64,000 nt of DNA from Progne subis subis (lineage: Eukaryota; Chordata; Aves; Passeriformes; Hirundinidae): assembly GCA_022316685.1 (NCBI GenBank), contig JAKJHU010001574.1:1-64000 (forward strand), read 5' to 3'. This document shows, piece by piece, positions 11,001-22,750 of this stretch; the first letter of the stretch is position 1, and the number at the start of each line of letters is the position of its first letter. The position numbers were made by a program, and so were the translations under genes. The notes below the pieces were generated by a model. That model worked only from the letters and a program-made list of their open reading frames with translations. It searched no databases and was not told the DNA's origin.

Positions 11001-12730
11001 TGTCATTTGGGTGTTTTGAACAAATGTTAATGAGTTTTTGTCAACAGATTTCTCAACTGAAGAACTCAAAAGAGAGGCCTCTGGAAGTAAAATTCATGAG
11101 CAACTTCAAGGGCTGAGGATCCACTCATTTGAGCAGGAATGACCAGAAATGGGCACAGCTTTCTGGCTGCCCCAGCTTTGGGATGGGCCCTGGGCCTGGA
11201 GCAGGAACAGCTCCTGAGGGCCACAAGGCCGGGGCTGTTGTGCTGGCCTGGGCAGATGGGATGGCAGCAGGGGCTGCAGAGCTCTCAGGATGTCCTGGAG
11301 AGGAGAGCAGGGCACACAGGGAGCCTCCTTTTCCCTTGGCCAGGCACCTTCCCCCATGGCTGGGGCTGAGCCCTCTCTGAGCTGCAGCTGCTGCTGTGCC
11401 CTTGCGAGGGGCTGAGGCCGTGGGGCCCCTGCCCAGAGCAGCCTGCCCTGAGCAGAGCTGTGGGGCCAGAGCCGGCTGGGCTGTGCTGGGGAGAGGCCCT
11501 TGGTGCTGCCGAGAGCTCAGGGCAGCTGGCAGAGCTTGGAGGGAGCTGGGCTGGGCTGAGAGAGCCTGCACAGAAACCATCAGTGTCCATCTCAGCCTGT
11601 GTGAGCGTGCAGGGGCAGGACTCAGCCCAGGCCTTGTGGGGCAGGGCCAGCGCCTGTGGAAGGCATTGAAAACAGGCAAGTGCCCCAGAGAGGAGGCTGC
11701 TCTGTGCCCTTGGTGGCATGGACAGAGCAGGGAGGGGGCCCAGGACATTTGTCAGTGCCAGCCTCTGTCCCCAGCCATTGCCAGCCCTGGCTGCTCAGCC
11801 CAGGTTTGCGGGGCAGTTTGGCTGTGGCCCAGCTCCATCCTCCTGCGGGGCTCAGGGCCTGTTCCCGGCCATGGCCAGCCCTGCCCGGCCTCTCTGCTGG
11901 CCCAGAGCCCGGCAGAGCCCGGGGCAGGGCTGTCTGTGCAGCCCCACAGGTGCCACGGGCTGTGCAGGAGCTGGCAGAGGCTGCCCAGCAGGGAGGCCAT
12001 GGGGCACAGAGCCCCAAGGCTGCTGTGGGCACCACGGCACAGGGGCCGTTCCCACCCGCAATGCTCCTGTCCTGCCCTGCGCCTGCACAGGGGCTGTGGC
12101 ACCATGGCTGGGCCAGCGCGGCACAAAGGGGCCACGCAGCCGCTGCCGGGGCTGACAGCAAGGCCAGGCACACACAGGGAATTGCTGGGCATTGCCTGGG
12201 CTGGGCAGGGCTGACTGTGGGAAGGGCAGAGCTCAGCTGCCCTTGGTGGCTGCAGGAAAAGTCCAGAGCCCAAAGAGCCTCCATGGCTGTGCTGGAGACC
12301 AAGGCTGGAGGAGGGAAAGGCAGGGCTGCTGGGATGGGGAGGGAGATTGAATTCCAGCAGACACCATGTGAGGCCTAGAAAGGCTTGGAGGAAAGAGAAG
12401 CTTCACATGCCTGACAGAGGGGGATGTTGACAAATGTAAAACCATCTCCACCTGCTGAGCACACACAATGCTTGTTTTCAAAACCCTCTGGCCCATGGAA
12501 CTGCACAATGCCCATTGTGTAAGAAGGAGAATTGGAAGTGACCAGCTCCAGTTGTGCCAACTTCTAACAGTCCACCAGGCTGTCAGGTGTGACTGTGGCA
12601 TCACCAACCACCAGGGACCACCAAAGAGGCCCCCTGGATGAAGAACACCTCTGTGAAGGGGAGAGAAAATTAGTTAATGATTTCAGGGAAATTATTATCT
12701 ATTATGCTTATTCTGTTACAATCACTGATA
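11001..12730. other. GC-rich non-coding block
   Basis: Open on both strands for up to ~270 codons because of base composition (CAG/CTG/CCC words). No start context, domain or splice pattern stands out, and overlapping frames are equally open. Confidence 0.55.
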
Positions 12731-12739
12731 TGTTTTAAA

Positions 12740-12880
12740 ATACAGTCTGTAAGCAGGAACTTTCCTGAACTCAGCATGCACCCTTTGGGAGGAGCAATTC
12801 CCCCTGTGCATCTGGCTGTAAGAATGCTGCTTCTTCCTGCTCCCTTGGTGTTAAGCAGTTTCTTTTTTTTTTCTTTTTTT
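12740..12880 (+). mobile_element. ERVL-type LTR fragment
   Basis: Contains GGGAGGAGCAATTCCCCC, AGAATGCTGCTTCTTCC and TTGGTGTTAAGCAG. The same phrases occur on the minus strand at 33775-33860, where AATAAAGAATGCTGCTTC is intact. This is an R/U5 piece. The family name is inferred. Confidence 0.55.
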
Positions 12881-12884
12881 TTTG

Positions 12885-13165
12885 CTAGCAGCGTCAGAGT
12901 GGCCCCTTGCTTCCATGAGACCCTGACAGTGTCATAATGATCTCCTTGGCTCTGCAGTGTCACATTTGGACTCCTGGTTCCATGAGACCCAAAGTGTCAC
13001 AATGGATCCTTGTTTCCATAAGGTCTCACTGTGTCACAATATTCTCATCAGTTCAATCCGGCCTCAGAGTGTCCCAATGGCCTACTTGGCTCTGCAGTTT
13101 TAAAATGACCCTTGGCTCCAGGAGGCCCTGCAGTGCCACACTGGCCCTTGGTTATACAAGCCTGG
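12885..13165 (+). repeat. dispersed ~42-bp minisatellite, array 3
   Basis: Six to seven degenerate units of the CCTTGGTTCCATGAGG family. It begins directly after a T-rich run (12862-12882) and the LTR fragment. Confidence 0.85.
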
Positions 13166-13390
13166 CACCCAAGGGGACAGCGTGGCACCCATAGGGACAG
13201 CCTGGCCTTGCTGGGAAGGCCCAGCAGCCACAGGACCACCTGACAGCCACATGGACATTCTGACATATAGAGACAGTCTGGCATCTGACAGGAGAACCTG
13301 ACACCCATGGGGATATTCTGACATCCCTGGGGTCAGCCCAACATCCCTGAGGACAGTCTGCCACCCACCCCTGCCTCCCATCCCTGGTGG
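13155..13390. repeat. degenerate short tandem repeat
   Basis: A phrase like TGACACCCATGGGGACA or TGGCACCCAAGGGGACAG recurs at ~20-25 bp steps. It shades into the previous array. Confidence 0.6.
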
Positions 13391-14574
13391 GTCTGAGGTG
13401 CTGCCAGTGGTTGTGGCAGGGGTCCCACAGCGTGGGGATGAGGGTGGCAGTGGTGTCACTCCAGGGATCCCCACAGAAGCTCCAGCACTTGTGTGACATC
13501 CCCAACATTGCCGTATCAGCACCGAGCAGGAGGTGAGCCAGGAGGGCGGCCCCGTGGAGAACTGGCTTGTCACCCTCCCAAGGTGGACAACCAGGTGCTG
13601 TTGGGGGTTTGGGCAGCCCCCAGGGGCTTGGGGGACGTGGGCTGCTGCCCCTCGCCTGGCACAGGAGAGGGAGTTCCCCAGGCTGCAGGAGGCTCGTTCC
13701 TTCGTGCCTCTCCTCCATGGCCACTCCCGGCTGAGGGCGGGTGCCCAGCGCTCCTTCTGCAGGGAGGTGGCCCCTGCCGGCTCCTGGGGGACGTGGCAAA
13801 CCAGTGCCACGGGCCCCTGGGGGTGCCGGGACCCCCTGAGCAGCCCCGAGCCAGCGGTGATGGGGGAAGGGAGGTGACAGAATCCCCCCTGGAGGGGCGG
13901 GTCCCCATCCCACCCCCTGGGCACCCCGGGACCTGAGGGGCTTGGGGACACTGTGGTGAGGGGTGGGCAAAGGGGTGGGCACAGGGGGTCCTGGGGTGTC
14001 CCCGGGGGACCACGGCCATCCCTGCCCTTGGCAGCCTTGTTGGCTGTGATGAGCTGGAGGTGGCCAGGGTGCCCTGGGGCTGTCTGTGCTGTGCCACAGC
14101 CCCCAGGCCTTGGACAGTTCCCTGCTGAGTGTCTACATCCAGGTGAGACCCCCACGGCACCCCTGGGTTTGGGGTGGAGACCATGTAGGGCCCCATCCTG
14201 GAGGGAAACACAGCCCTGGCACCTGCAGGGATGGTGACACAGGAACGGGCACAGCCCTGGGGCTGCTGCAGGCACCCATGGGACAGGAGGGGTTTGGGGG
14301 CTCCCGGGGGTCCCTGCCCTGCTGAGCCCGGTGGTCTCTCCACAGCCACGCTCCGCCGGGATTCCAAGTGGTGCCAGGTCCACTGGGACAAGGACAGACA
14401 CTTGTGGCTGTCGGGGATGGCGGAGGTTCTGCAGCCTGCGGAAGCTGCTGAGCGCCTCTGGGCACTGGGGGCTGCAGGCACAGGGGCCCAAATGCTCCTG
14501 GTGGCTGCCAGCCTGCCCTGCCCCAGAGGTGACACTGGGGGACATCCCAGAGAGGGGCTGTGAGGTCACAGAGT
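13391..14574 (+). other. GC-rich segment with exon-like pieces, unidentified
   Basis: Several stretches look spliced on the plus strand. CCTTGGCAG ends at 14035, and the following ~110 bp end at CATCCAG before GTGAGACC (14143). CTCTCCACAG ends at 14345, followed by an open stretch with RRDSKWCQVHWDKDRHLW up to a stop at 14561. Frames between the pieces do not join cleanly, and I cannot name a family. The minus strand is open for 489 codons here, but with no recognisable domain. It may be remains of a host gene or chance in GC-rich DNA. Confidence 0.2.
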
Positions 14575-14990
14575 GTCAGTGATGTCACAGGGGGCTGTGA
14601 CATAGAGGCGCCTCTGTGGCTGTGTGTGACCGAGGCATAGAGCAGCTTTGATGTAAGAAAGGGGCTGTGGGACATCTCAGAATGTGTTTAGTGAGGTCAC
14701 AGTGTGGGCCATGACATCACAGAGTTAGATTTGATATGACTGACTGGGTTATGTGAGGTCATGATCAGCTATGGCATAATAGAGGGGACTGACATCAGAG
14801 AGTGGCTGTGTGACTTCATAGAGCAGGCTTTGACATCACAGGTGACCAGTGACATTACAGAGCCAGCTGTGACATCACAAAGCAGGCTGTGCTGTCAGCT
14901 GTGAGTCTCAGAGTGGCTGTGACAACACAGAGCAGTGTGTGATATCACAGGGCTGAGTGACATCACAGCAGGGCTGGGTGAGATCACTGT
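14560..14990. repeat. TGACATCACAGAG repeat array 1
   Basis: Around fifteen occurrences of TGACATCACAGAG or near variants (TGACATAGAG, GAGGTCACAG) at irregular ~20-40 bp steps. A second array is at 34190-34390. Each unit holds TGACATCA, one base from a CRE/AP-1-type site. Confidence 0.8.
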
Positions 14991-14999
14991 GTTGGTCAC

Positions 15000-15825
15000 T
15001 GCCCTGGCCCCCACTCACATTTCCCTCCCAGAGAAGTCTCCCCTGCTGCTCGTGCCCAGCAGGGTCCCCTGTCCCCCTGGGTCCTCCCTGCCCCCAGCAC
15101 TGCAGCCTCCCCCAAGGATGTTCCACAAATCAACCCCAGAGCCTGACACGGGGACAAGGGGCTGGGCTGTGTGACCAGGACATCAAGGACGTGCATGATC
15201 CAGGTCACTGTGGCCTGGTTGGGTTCCCCAGGGCAGGAAAGATGTCTGGCAGCTGCAGCAGGGTTAGGGAAGGGCTCCAAGGTGGGGCTGGAGCCCTTTG
15301 GCTCTGAGCAGAGGCTGAGGGAGCTGGGCTTGTCCAGCCAGAGCAGGGAAGGCTGAGGGGCTCCTCATGCCAGCCTGGCAGTGCCACCGAGGAGGTGATG
15401 GAGAACACAGAGCCAGGCTCTTCCGGGGGCCTGGTGGGAGACAAAAGCAATGAGATATAGGGTGAAAGAGGGGAGCTTCAGCCAGGACAGGAGGAGATGA
15501 AATGAGTCACGCTGGTTTCAGCATTTCCTCAATACCAAAAGTAGCCTGACACCCTTCTCCATCCACCACTGACAGCTTTGCAAATCAGGAATTGTTCAGG
15601 CTGTTTTATCCCCACTTCACACAGAGCATCCTGATTCAACAACTGAACTGTGTTTCTATCTCTCACAGAATCATCTTGTCTAAAATTGGTCTTTTACAGA
15701 AATCCCTTGTGAATGGTGGGCATGTTGGATGCTCCTGGAATGTCTCACATTGCTGAGGGAAGAGTTTCAATGTTTCTTAAATTGTATCCTGTTTACATTT
15801 TTTATGTTGGCAATGAAGATACTCT
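15000..15825 (+). repeat. composite repeat, copy 2
   Basis: 15118-15420 is almost identical to 9985-10290, including the CR1-like GAGGCTGAGGGAGCTGGG. 15490-15800 matches 10360-10690. The array of TGACATCACAGAG upstream is shared with copy 3 (34.5 kb) but not copy 1. Confidence 0.8.
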
Positions 15826-17189
15826 GCTTGGGCAGAGTGATCATGATAGGATAGAATTCTCAATATTTGGTGAAATCAGGAGGAACACCAATAAGACTCT
15901 TACACTGGACTTACGGAGGGCAGACTTTGGTCTCTTTAGGAGACTTTATTCAGCGTCCCTTGGGAAGCAGCCTTTAAAAACAAAGGAGTGCAGGAAAGGT
16001 GGGTGTGCTTCAAAGCAGAGATCTTGAGGGCAGAGGAACAGACTGTCCCTGTGTGCTGAAAGACGATTTGACTAGGTAAACATCCAGCCTAGTGGGCAAG
16101 GAAGTTTTGGAGGAACTTAGAAATAAAAGGAGGATCTATCATTTTTGGAAGGAGGGTCAGGTCTCTCAGGAAATATTTAAGGAGGTTGCTAGGGCATGTA
16201 GAAAAAAAATTAGGGAGGCCAAAGCTCAGTTTGACTTAAAATGGTGACTTCTGTAAAGAATAATAAAAATATTTCTACAAATATATTCATGGTAAAATGA
16301 AGGGTAAGGTCAACCTTTGTTTTTATTGGACGAGGGAGGGAACTTAGTAACTGCAGATGAGGAGAAGGCAGAAGTTTAATGCCTTCTTTGCCTCAGTTTT
16401 CAGGGAAGACAACTTGCCTTCAAGACAACTGTTCTCTTGGGTTGGTTGATGGTGCTAGTGAACAGAATGGTCCCCCATTGTCCAAGAGGAGGCAGTCAGA
16501 GAACGGCTGAGATGCTTGGATGTTCAAAATCTATGGGCCCAGATGGGATCCATCCCAAGGTGATGAGGGAGCTGGCAGATGAGCCTGCAAAGCTGCTCTC
16601 CATCATTTACCAACAGCCCTGGCTCACTGGTGAGGTTCCAGGTGCTGGAAGCTGGCCATGTGACACCATTCACAAGAAGGGTGGGAAGGAGGATCCTGGT
16701 AATTAGAGGCCAGTTAGCCTGACCTCAGTACCTGGTAAGGTCATGGAGCAGTTTATATTGAGTGTCATCACACAGCACCTACAGGATGGCCAGGGTATCA
16801 GACCCAGCCAGCATGGGTTTAGGAGGGGTAGGTCGTGTTTGACCAGCCTGCTCTCCTTTTATGACCAGGTGACCCACCTGGTGGATGTGGGAATGCTGTG
16901 GATGTTGTTGACACTCCCACAGCACACTCCTGGAAAAAGCCCACGGCTTGGACAGGAGCACTCTTTGCTGGGTTAAGAACTGTCTGCATGGCCGGGCCCA
17001 GAGAGTGGTGGGGAACGGTGCTGCATGCAGCTGGCAGCCAGTCACCAGTGGTGTTCCTCAGGGGTCTGTGCTGGGGCCAGCTCTGTTCAGGATTTTACTG
17101 ATGATATGGATGTGTTCATTGAATCTTTGATGAGTAAATTTGCAGAACACTAAGATGGGAGTGTGTGTTTATCTGTTGGAAGGTAGGAG
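15826..17189 (+). mobile_element. CR1 LINE ORF2 fragment, cut by ERV-1
   Basis: Non-LTR retrotransposon remnant. It is collinear with 49065-50470: end of the endonuclease region (CAATATTTGGTGAAATCAGG), linker, then the reverse transcriptase. RT words include GPDGIHPKVMRELADEPAKL, QHGFRRGRSCLTSL and [14 protein letters not shown], a shifted reading of [13 protein letters not shown]. Frames are broken by many indels. About 40 bp around 16910 (the [10 protein letters not shown] region) are missing relative to the other copy. It stops at GGAAGGTAGGAG, where ERV-1 begins. The rest of the CR1 3' end is not found after the retroviral block. Confidence 0.93.
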
Positions 17190-17823
17190 TGTAGTTGTGT
17201 GGGATTTGATTTTGGTTTTATTGTATGTGCTGTTAATTTATGGTTCATTCTCTGTACCCCTGTTTGTTCCCCTAATGGTCTTTCCCTGTTTTTCTCCCCT
17301 CCAACAGTTGTATGTCAATCCCCCACACCCCCCTCCTCTGGGTCTTCCTGTCATCCTGGGGCCTTCCCCTGGAGCTAGAAAGTTCTTCCAAGGGTGTTGA
17401 GTGATAGGTCAGTTCCAGAGGAGGTCCCTCCCCATCATTTATGTTTGGTTATGAAAATATCATTCACCAGTGTGACCCTCCCTGGTGATCCCTGATTTGC
17501 TCACCCCTGCCTCTTCCCCTTGTTCCACTCCCAAATAAAAGGTGCTGGCAAGCAGTCTGGGGGGCTCTGCCCTGGGCAGTTTCCTGGAGGTGAGGAGGTC
17601 CCACACTGGGGCTCCAATAAACTCTTGTGACCCTCTCAGCAGAATCCATCTTTCCATCTCTGCCTTCTTCGCCTTGCACCACCTGTGCCTACTGCTGAGG
17701 TCGTGGGAGCCAAGACCCCACAGGATGGGGTTAGCTGGCGCTGCCAGCTGTCCGTACCTTTCCACAACGCGGTGCCTGAGCTAGCGCGGCGAGCGTGGAG
17801 ACCACTCATAATGCACCGCGACA
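17190..17823 (+). mobile_element. ERV-1 5' LTR
   Basis: Begins TGTAGTTG at the point where CR1 homology ends, and probably ends in CGACA seven bases before the primer site. That is ~634 bp, close to the 645 bp of the ERV-2 LTR, which also ends in CGACA. CAAATAAAAGG (17533) and CAATAAACTC (17616) supply a TATA-like box and a poly(A) signal. No second ERV-1 LTR is in the window, so the right end was lost. Confidence 0.75.
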
Positions 17824-17830
17824 GCGTTTC

Positions 17831-17848
17831 TGGCATCCAGCGTGGGGC
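17831..17848 (+). other. ERV-1 primer-binding site, tRNA-Lys(1,2)-like
   Basis: TGGCATCCAGCGTGGGGC agrees with the known Lys-1,2 primer site of type-D/beta retroviruses at 15 of 18 positions. It sits just after the LTR, as expected. Confidence 0.7.
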
Positions 17849-20463
17849 CCCCGACACGGTGTACCCCGCGGAGAGGACTTTTGGACTCGCTGGTCGCTGG
17901 TCTCACGCTACCCCGGTTGTAACAGCTCCGAGTTTTCTGAGTGCGCTCCCGGGGACGAGGAGGGTAGCGTCTTCTGCACCCAGAGAGGTCCTCCTCAAGC
18001 AGAGATTCACGAAGCTGAGATTTTCACCCTCGCGGGAGGAGTGGTGAGTCGCCTCTGCTCCTTTGAGGGGGCAGGCACTCAAATGAACAAAGGAAATTGA
18101 ACGGAAGCCTCAGGCTTTGTCCTGGTGCACTCACTACGTTGACGCTCCAAGGCTGTGCAGCCCCGGGGAGGTGGATGTTGGCCCTTTCTCCGGATTGGGT
18201 TTCCTCTGGCGTGTTTTAGGGTTTTTTTCACTGTTTTATCCTCCTTTTTTCATTTGCAGCGCAGTTCGCGTGGCTGGTATCCCCGGGCATTTGGCATGGC
18301 ACGGGGCCGGTTTGGCTGCCAGCCAGTTTCAGTTTTGCAGTGCCCCAGGGGAGGTGGCACAGGATCCCTCCCCAGTTTTTAAAGTGCATTTGGCAGGTTT
18401 GTTTAATTTTCAGTTTTTGTTTTCTCAGTGTTTACGGTGAGGGTCGTAAATTACCATCAGAGCCAAAATGTGTGCTAGGCTCTCCACCCAGAAAGGAGTT
18501 TTTTATAGCTTAGTTGAAGTTCTTAATGTTGCCCAAGTTCAGTTTTCAAAGGCAAGTTAAAAAGGTTTGTCCGCTGGCTTTTTCTCCATTTCCCGCAGGC
18601 ATCTTCTGAAACAGTGCGCCGTGTTCAATTTTGGAACACGGCAGAAAAGAAAATTTTACAATTGGCCAATTCAGGAGACGAAAGATCAGCTAAAATGACA
18701 CATTGGGTTGTGCAGATTAAATCTGCCATTCTAAGGAAAGGGAATGGAGAAATCGCCGAGTTGTGGGTGACTGTCCCCAGTTTCCCCTTACCCCTTCCCA
18801 AACCTCTTTCCCAGAAAAGGGCATTCTAAAGGGAGCGGCAGAGAGACAGTCTGCCAGCTCAGGCTCCTGCAGGTGCCCAAAACCCCTGCCTGAGCAGTCT
18901 GGCCAAACTGCTTGGGATTTCTCGGATAGCCCTGGCCAGGCTGTCTGGGAACTTTCCCCTTCCCTGTTTTCCCTGATTCAAAAACCCAAAGTTTGTTTTA
19001 TTTCTATGGAGCATGAGTCACAAGATGGTGCCTCTGTCCCCCGGGCAAACATGGCAGCGACCACATGGCACAGCCATCTTCATGGTCCTCCTTTTATTCT
19101 CCCCACAATCCCTTCTGACCCCCCACTCCCTCCGCTCCCTCCAACCCTTTTCTGTACCCAACCCCGCCCCTCTCCCATGATGTCACCGCTTTCCTCTGCC
19201 TTCTCCTCAAACCCCTGCTACCCACCCTGCCCACTGACACATCCCTCGGGTGATGTCATCTAGCTCCCAAATCACCCCCCTCCCGGAAGGCAGCCGTCTC
19301 AGAGCTCCGGTTCCCGTGTCCCCCCTTCCTGTTCCCACGGTGGGAACCTGGAAATGAGCCAGAGCCAGGACAGCCAGAACAGCTGCAGCCTCCCTCAATT
19401 CCATCTCTTGCCCCCGTTGCTTTTAAACGTTCCGAGGAGGGAATGTCACCCATGCCAAGTGGCACCACTTCCCCCAAACCACACTTCACAATTTATGCAT
19501 GGCACATAAAGATTACGGCAGGGAGAGTCTCTATTTCAGGGGCCTTTTAAAAGCCGATCTTGCCGGGGTTGTCGTTGTCCCTGCGGACATCAGGCAGCTT
19601 TTCTCCTGCCTCACAAATTCTACTGAATACAAGTTGTGGGACGCAGCATGGAGAAATCTGCTCAGGGATGCCCTCCCCGATTTACTTATAATCCAGAAAC
19701 AGCCGTTGATGAGCAGGCCAACCCCTCACCATTGACCATCTATGTGGTGAGGGGCAGTGGGCTTCCACAGCTGACCAGGCAGCCAACATCCCCATTCCGG
19801 CTCTGCAAATCATAGCAGACTCAGCAACCAAAGCATTTTGAGGTATGCAGCCTCATGCTCCCCTTCCACCCTACTCAAAAATCAGACAAGGTCCCATGGA
19901 ACCCTTTGTGGATTATGTAGAAAGGCTGACCAGGGCAATCAAATTGCAAGTAAAAAAGGAGCAGGCACGGGGGGAATTCTAGAGGAAATGGCTTACACCA
20001 TGCGAATGATTTATGCCGTGCTGCGATTTTAAGTCTTCCCCTAGACCCTCCACCCTCTCTTCGAGAAACGCTGCAGGTCTGCCAGATAAAGGTTCCATTC
20101 ATGGGCCCCCCCGACTGGACAACGAGTACATCCTCCTAACACCATGAGGGTTGCTGCAACAGAAACCAGTGGATGGTCTGCTACGTCAGCAAGCAGAACC
20201 CCTGTACAGAAGAAAAAATTCTTCAGTCAAAGCCAGAACCCGCCCATGTCATCTCTGCGGAGAGACAGGACACTGGGCCTCAATGCCCGCTCAAAAAGAA
20301 TTTGAAACATTTAAAAACAAAAAAGAGGGAGGGCAAGGGAAAGCTAATGGGGGAAAACCTCAGTTTCAAAAAAACTGAATGGGGAACGCGGGGTCCACCC
20401 TGCGCCAAGACACAAATAGGGTGGACTGGGCAGGGAGGGAAAGGAGAGGGAAAGAGAATGTAA
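17849..20463 (+). pseudogene. gag: ERV-1 leader and gag remnant
   Basis: Broken gag of a class II (beta-like) provirus; the intact protein would build the virion core. After a ~750-bp leader, readable pieces are a matrix-like stretch (18614-18829), a proline-rich region (about 18990-19260), and a capsid piece with LWDAAWRNLLRDAL (about 19630-19680). A major homology region follows (QGPMEPFVDYVERLTRA, about 19885-19935), then a first zinc knuckle CHLCGETGHW (about 20250-20280) whose last cysteine is out of frame. The frame changes repeatedly and several stops occur, so no protein is made. Gene order and homology region make the gag call firm. Exact domain limits are approximate. Confidence 0.85.
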
Positions 20464-20927
20464 ACCACAAGACAACGCTGCCTCGTGCCACTAAAGTGGG
20501 CGAAACAGAATCTCTACCAAACTTGACACCTGACAATGACCATGACCTTGTCAAACCTATTCTAACAACAGATTCATTTGATAAACCTTATACGTTGCGG
20601 CTCACTGAGTCATTGCTCCTAAATGACGATGATTGGCACTTTGTTGCTGTGGACCCCAGCGAGCCTGGAACTTGGCCTCAGATTGAACATAAGTTCATCA
20701 TTGTGGGGGACTGTACGTACACTCTACATGAGGTGGAAGTCCTACCGGGAACCCTTACAACTGATCCCAGAGACTTCATCCTCTGGCTGCGCTGCACTCA
20801 CCCACCAACGTTCCTACCTAAGGGACAGATAGTAGCACAGGCCATTCCCTCCTGGGATCCTTCTCCTGAGGACGTCCCCATCAGCCTGTCCCTGTCCAGA
20901 AAATCACGGAACGTAAACCTAAGGTAG
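20379..20927 (+). pseudogene. ERV-1 dUTPase-like domain of pro
   Basis: Open for 182 codons. The C-terminal half (FIIVGDCTYTLHEVEV, then FLPKGQIVAQAIP) follows the pattern of the dUTPase-type domain that betaretroviruses place before the protease. That enzyme hydrolyses dUTP in the virion. The classical catalytic motifs are not all visible, so it may be a degenerate dUTPase. It lies between the gag zinc-knuckle region and the protease, as in ERV-2. Confidence 0.55.
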
Positions 20928-21259
20928 ACTGTAAATTCAGTGTGGGTGGGGAGGCCCTGAACATCACAGGCCTCCTAGACACGGGGACACATGTGACCAT
21001 ACTCCCCACACTGTATTGGCCGTCACACTGGGCCTTGCAAAATGTGGCTGGACACGTGCAAGGTGTAGGGGGCATCCAATTAGCAAAACAATCAAAGAGT
21101 GTGGTGCAAATTAGGGGGCCGAAAGGGCAATTGGCCAATCTCCTCCCTTTTGTTTTGGATTACAAGGAACCCTTGCTTGGGAGAGATCTCATGGCCCAGT
21201 GGGGGGTCACAATTGACATCCCAGACCCCTCACAGGATTTTTTGGGCAGCGGCCGCTGA
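20884..21259 (+). pseudogene. pro: ERV-1 aspartic protease
   Basis: Retroviral aspartic protease, which cleaves Gag and Gag-Pol. The active-site triad D-T-G is at 20978-20986 within LLDTGTHVTIL. The C-terminal GRDLMAQWGV corresponds to the conserved GRD helix. The open stretch ends at a TGA near 21257. A T6-G run (TTTTTTG, 21238-21244) just before the end is in the correct register for a slippery site. The pol frame that follows is +1 and not -1 relative to it, so an indel must lie between. The domain itself looks complete. Confidence 0.85.
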
Positions 21260-22283
21260 GAAGTGCCCTACCCAAAAGCTGAATTGGAAAATGGACACAC
21301 CTGTATGGGTAGAGCAGTGGCTGCTTTCTAAACTAAAATTAAAGGCACTTCAGGAGCTCGTGGAAGAGCAGCTGAAGAAAGGTAACATCGAGGAGACAAC
21401 ATCACCGTGGAATTCTCCTGTTTTTGTCATCCAAAAGGCTGACAAAAACAAATGGTGGCTCCTCCACGACCTCAGGCAAATTAACAATGTCATTGAAGAT
21501 ATGGGTTCTCTCCAGTCAGGGATGTCTTCCCCAAACATGCTCCCCCAAAACTGGAAATTAGCAGTCATGGACACCAAAGACTGTTTTTTCCAAGTTCCTC
21601 TGCACTCTGATGATGCCCCACAGTTTGTATCCTTGGTTCCTACCATCAACCAAGAGGCCCTGAGGAAACGTTACCATTGGCATGTACTTCCACGAGGAGT
21701 AAAGAACAGCCCTGTGATTTGCCAGTGGTACGTTGCTTCCTTGCTGTCCCCGGTCCACGCAGCCACGGAAAAGGCCATCATCCATCACCACATGGATGAT
21801 GTCCTCGTGTGTGCCCCCAATGATGATGTGCTGACCCACATGCTTGACCTGACAATTAATGCATTGATTGTTGCAGGGTTCGAGCTGCAGGAGAGCAAAG
21901 TTCAAAGAATGCCACCTTGGCAGTACCTGGGACTCGAAATTGACAAGCAGACCACTGTGCCGCAGAAACTGGCCATAAGGACAAAAATCAGGACCCTCGC
22001 AGTTGTCCATCAACTGTGTGGAGCGTTGAATTGGGTAAGACTCTGGCTAGGTCTGACCACTAATGATCTGGCCCTTCTCTTTGAATTATTGAAGGGGGGA
22101 GAGGAGCTGAGTTCTCCTAGGGTCCTCACCCCAGAGGCTGAGAAAGCCCTGGAAAAGGTCCAGAACATCCTGTCTATGTGGCAGGCAAACCGGTATGAGC
22201 CAGACCTGCCTTTCAAATTTATCATAATGGGGAGGTTGCCACAACCTCCATGGGGTCATCTTTCAATGGGACCAAACAGCTAA
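21260..22283 (+). pseudogene. pol: ERV-1 reverse transcriptase (pol)
   Basis: Class II retroviral RT, open for ~340 codons. It has PVWVEQWLL at the start, SPWNSPVF, LLHDLRQIN, a first catalytic Asp in MDTKDCFF, VLPRGVKNSP, and the active-site box at 21789-21800, which reads H-M-D-D in place of Y-M-D-D. The frame slips just before 22283 where the connection domain should continue. Remnants of the connection follow to ~22560 (GCNFECIHIPLG). RNase H and integrase are missing, and sequence jumps to env within ~200 bp. Internal deletion plus frameshift mean no function. Confidence 0.9.
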
Positions 22284-22750
22284 AAAGGACCATGGCAGGG
22301 GAGATCCTCTCTTAATCATAGAGTGGGTTTTCCTCAGCCACCAGCCATCCAAAAGAATGACAAGGCCACAAGAAATGGGTGGCTGAACTGATTCGGAAAG
22401 AAAGAACCTGAATCAGAGAAATGACCGGATGCAACTTCGAATGCATTCACATTCCACTTGGACTTAAACCAGTGTTAGAACACCTGCTTCAAAAAAATGA
22501 AGCTTTGCAGTTTGCCTTGGACTCCTTCACTGGTCATAGACCTGCCCACAAAATTATGTCCCAAAAGTCTCAGGGACAAAAGAAACAATCTCACAGGTGT
22601 CGGTTGCAGCATGGAGAAGGAAAAAGAAGGAAGATGACATCTGGGGTGAACTTCCCTTTCCCTCAAGTTTCCCCACCCTAAACTAATTTGTCTCTTTTAA
22701 AGTCCTTTTCAGTTAATTTGAGCCAGATCCTGACGTGAGCCCAGTTTGTG
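22284..22750 (+). pseudogene. ERV-1 pol connection remnant and deletion joint
   Basis: 22410-22560 matches the ERV-2 connection region (compare IHIPLG with IYLPLK in ERV-2), with stops. By 22560-22750 it has passed to sequence before env. About 1.5 kb coding for RNase H and integrase in ERV-2 has no counterpart, so there is an internal deletion near 22550. Confidence 0.65.

Noticed and set aside
13100..14569. 489-codon open frame on the minus strand
   Set aside because: GC-rich DNA, no domain, P/G/S-rich composition, overlapping equally open frames on the other strand, and its end runs into a minisatellite.
20942..21259. ERV-1 protease as a domesticated host gene
   Set aside because: The open stretch is only as long as the domain, has no separate promoter or splice context, and sits in a decayed provirus.
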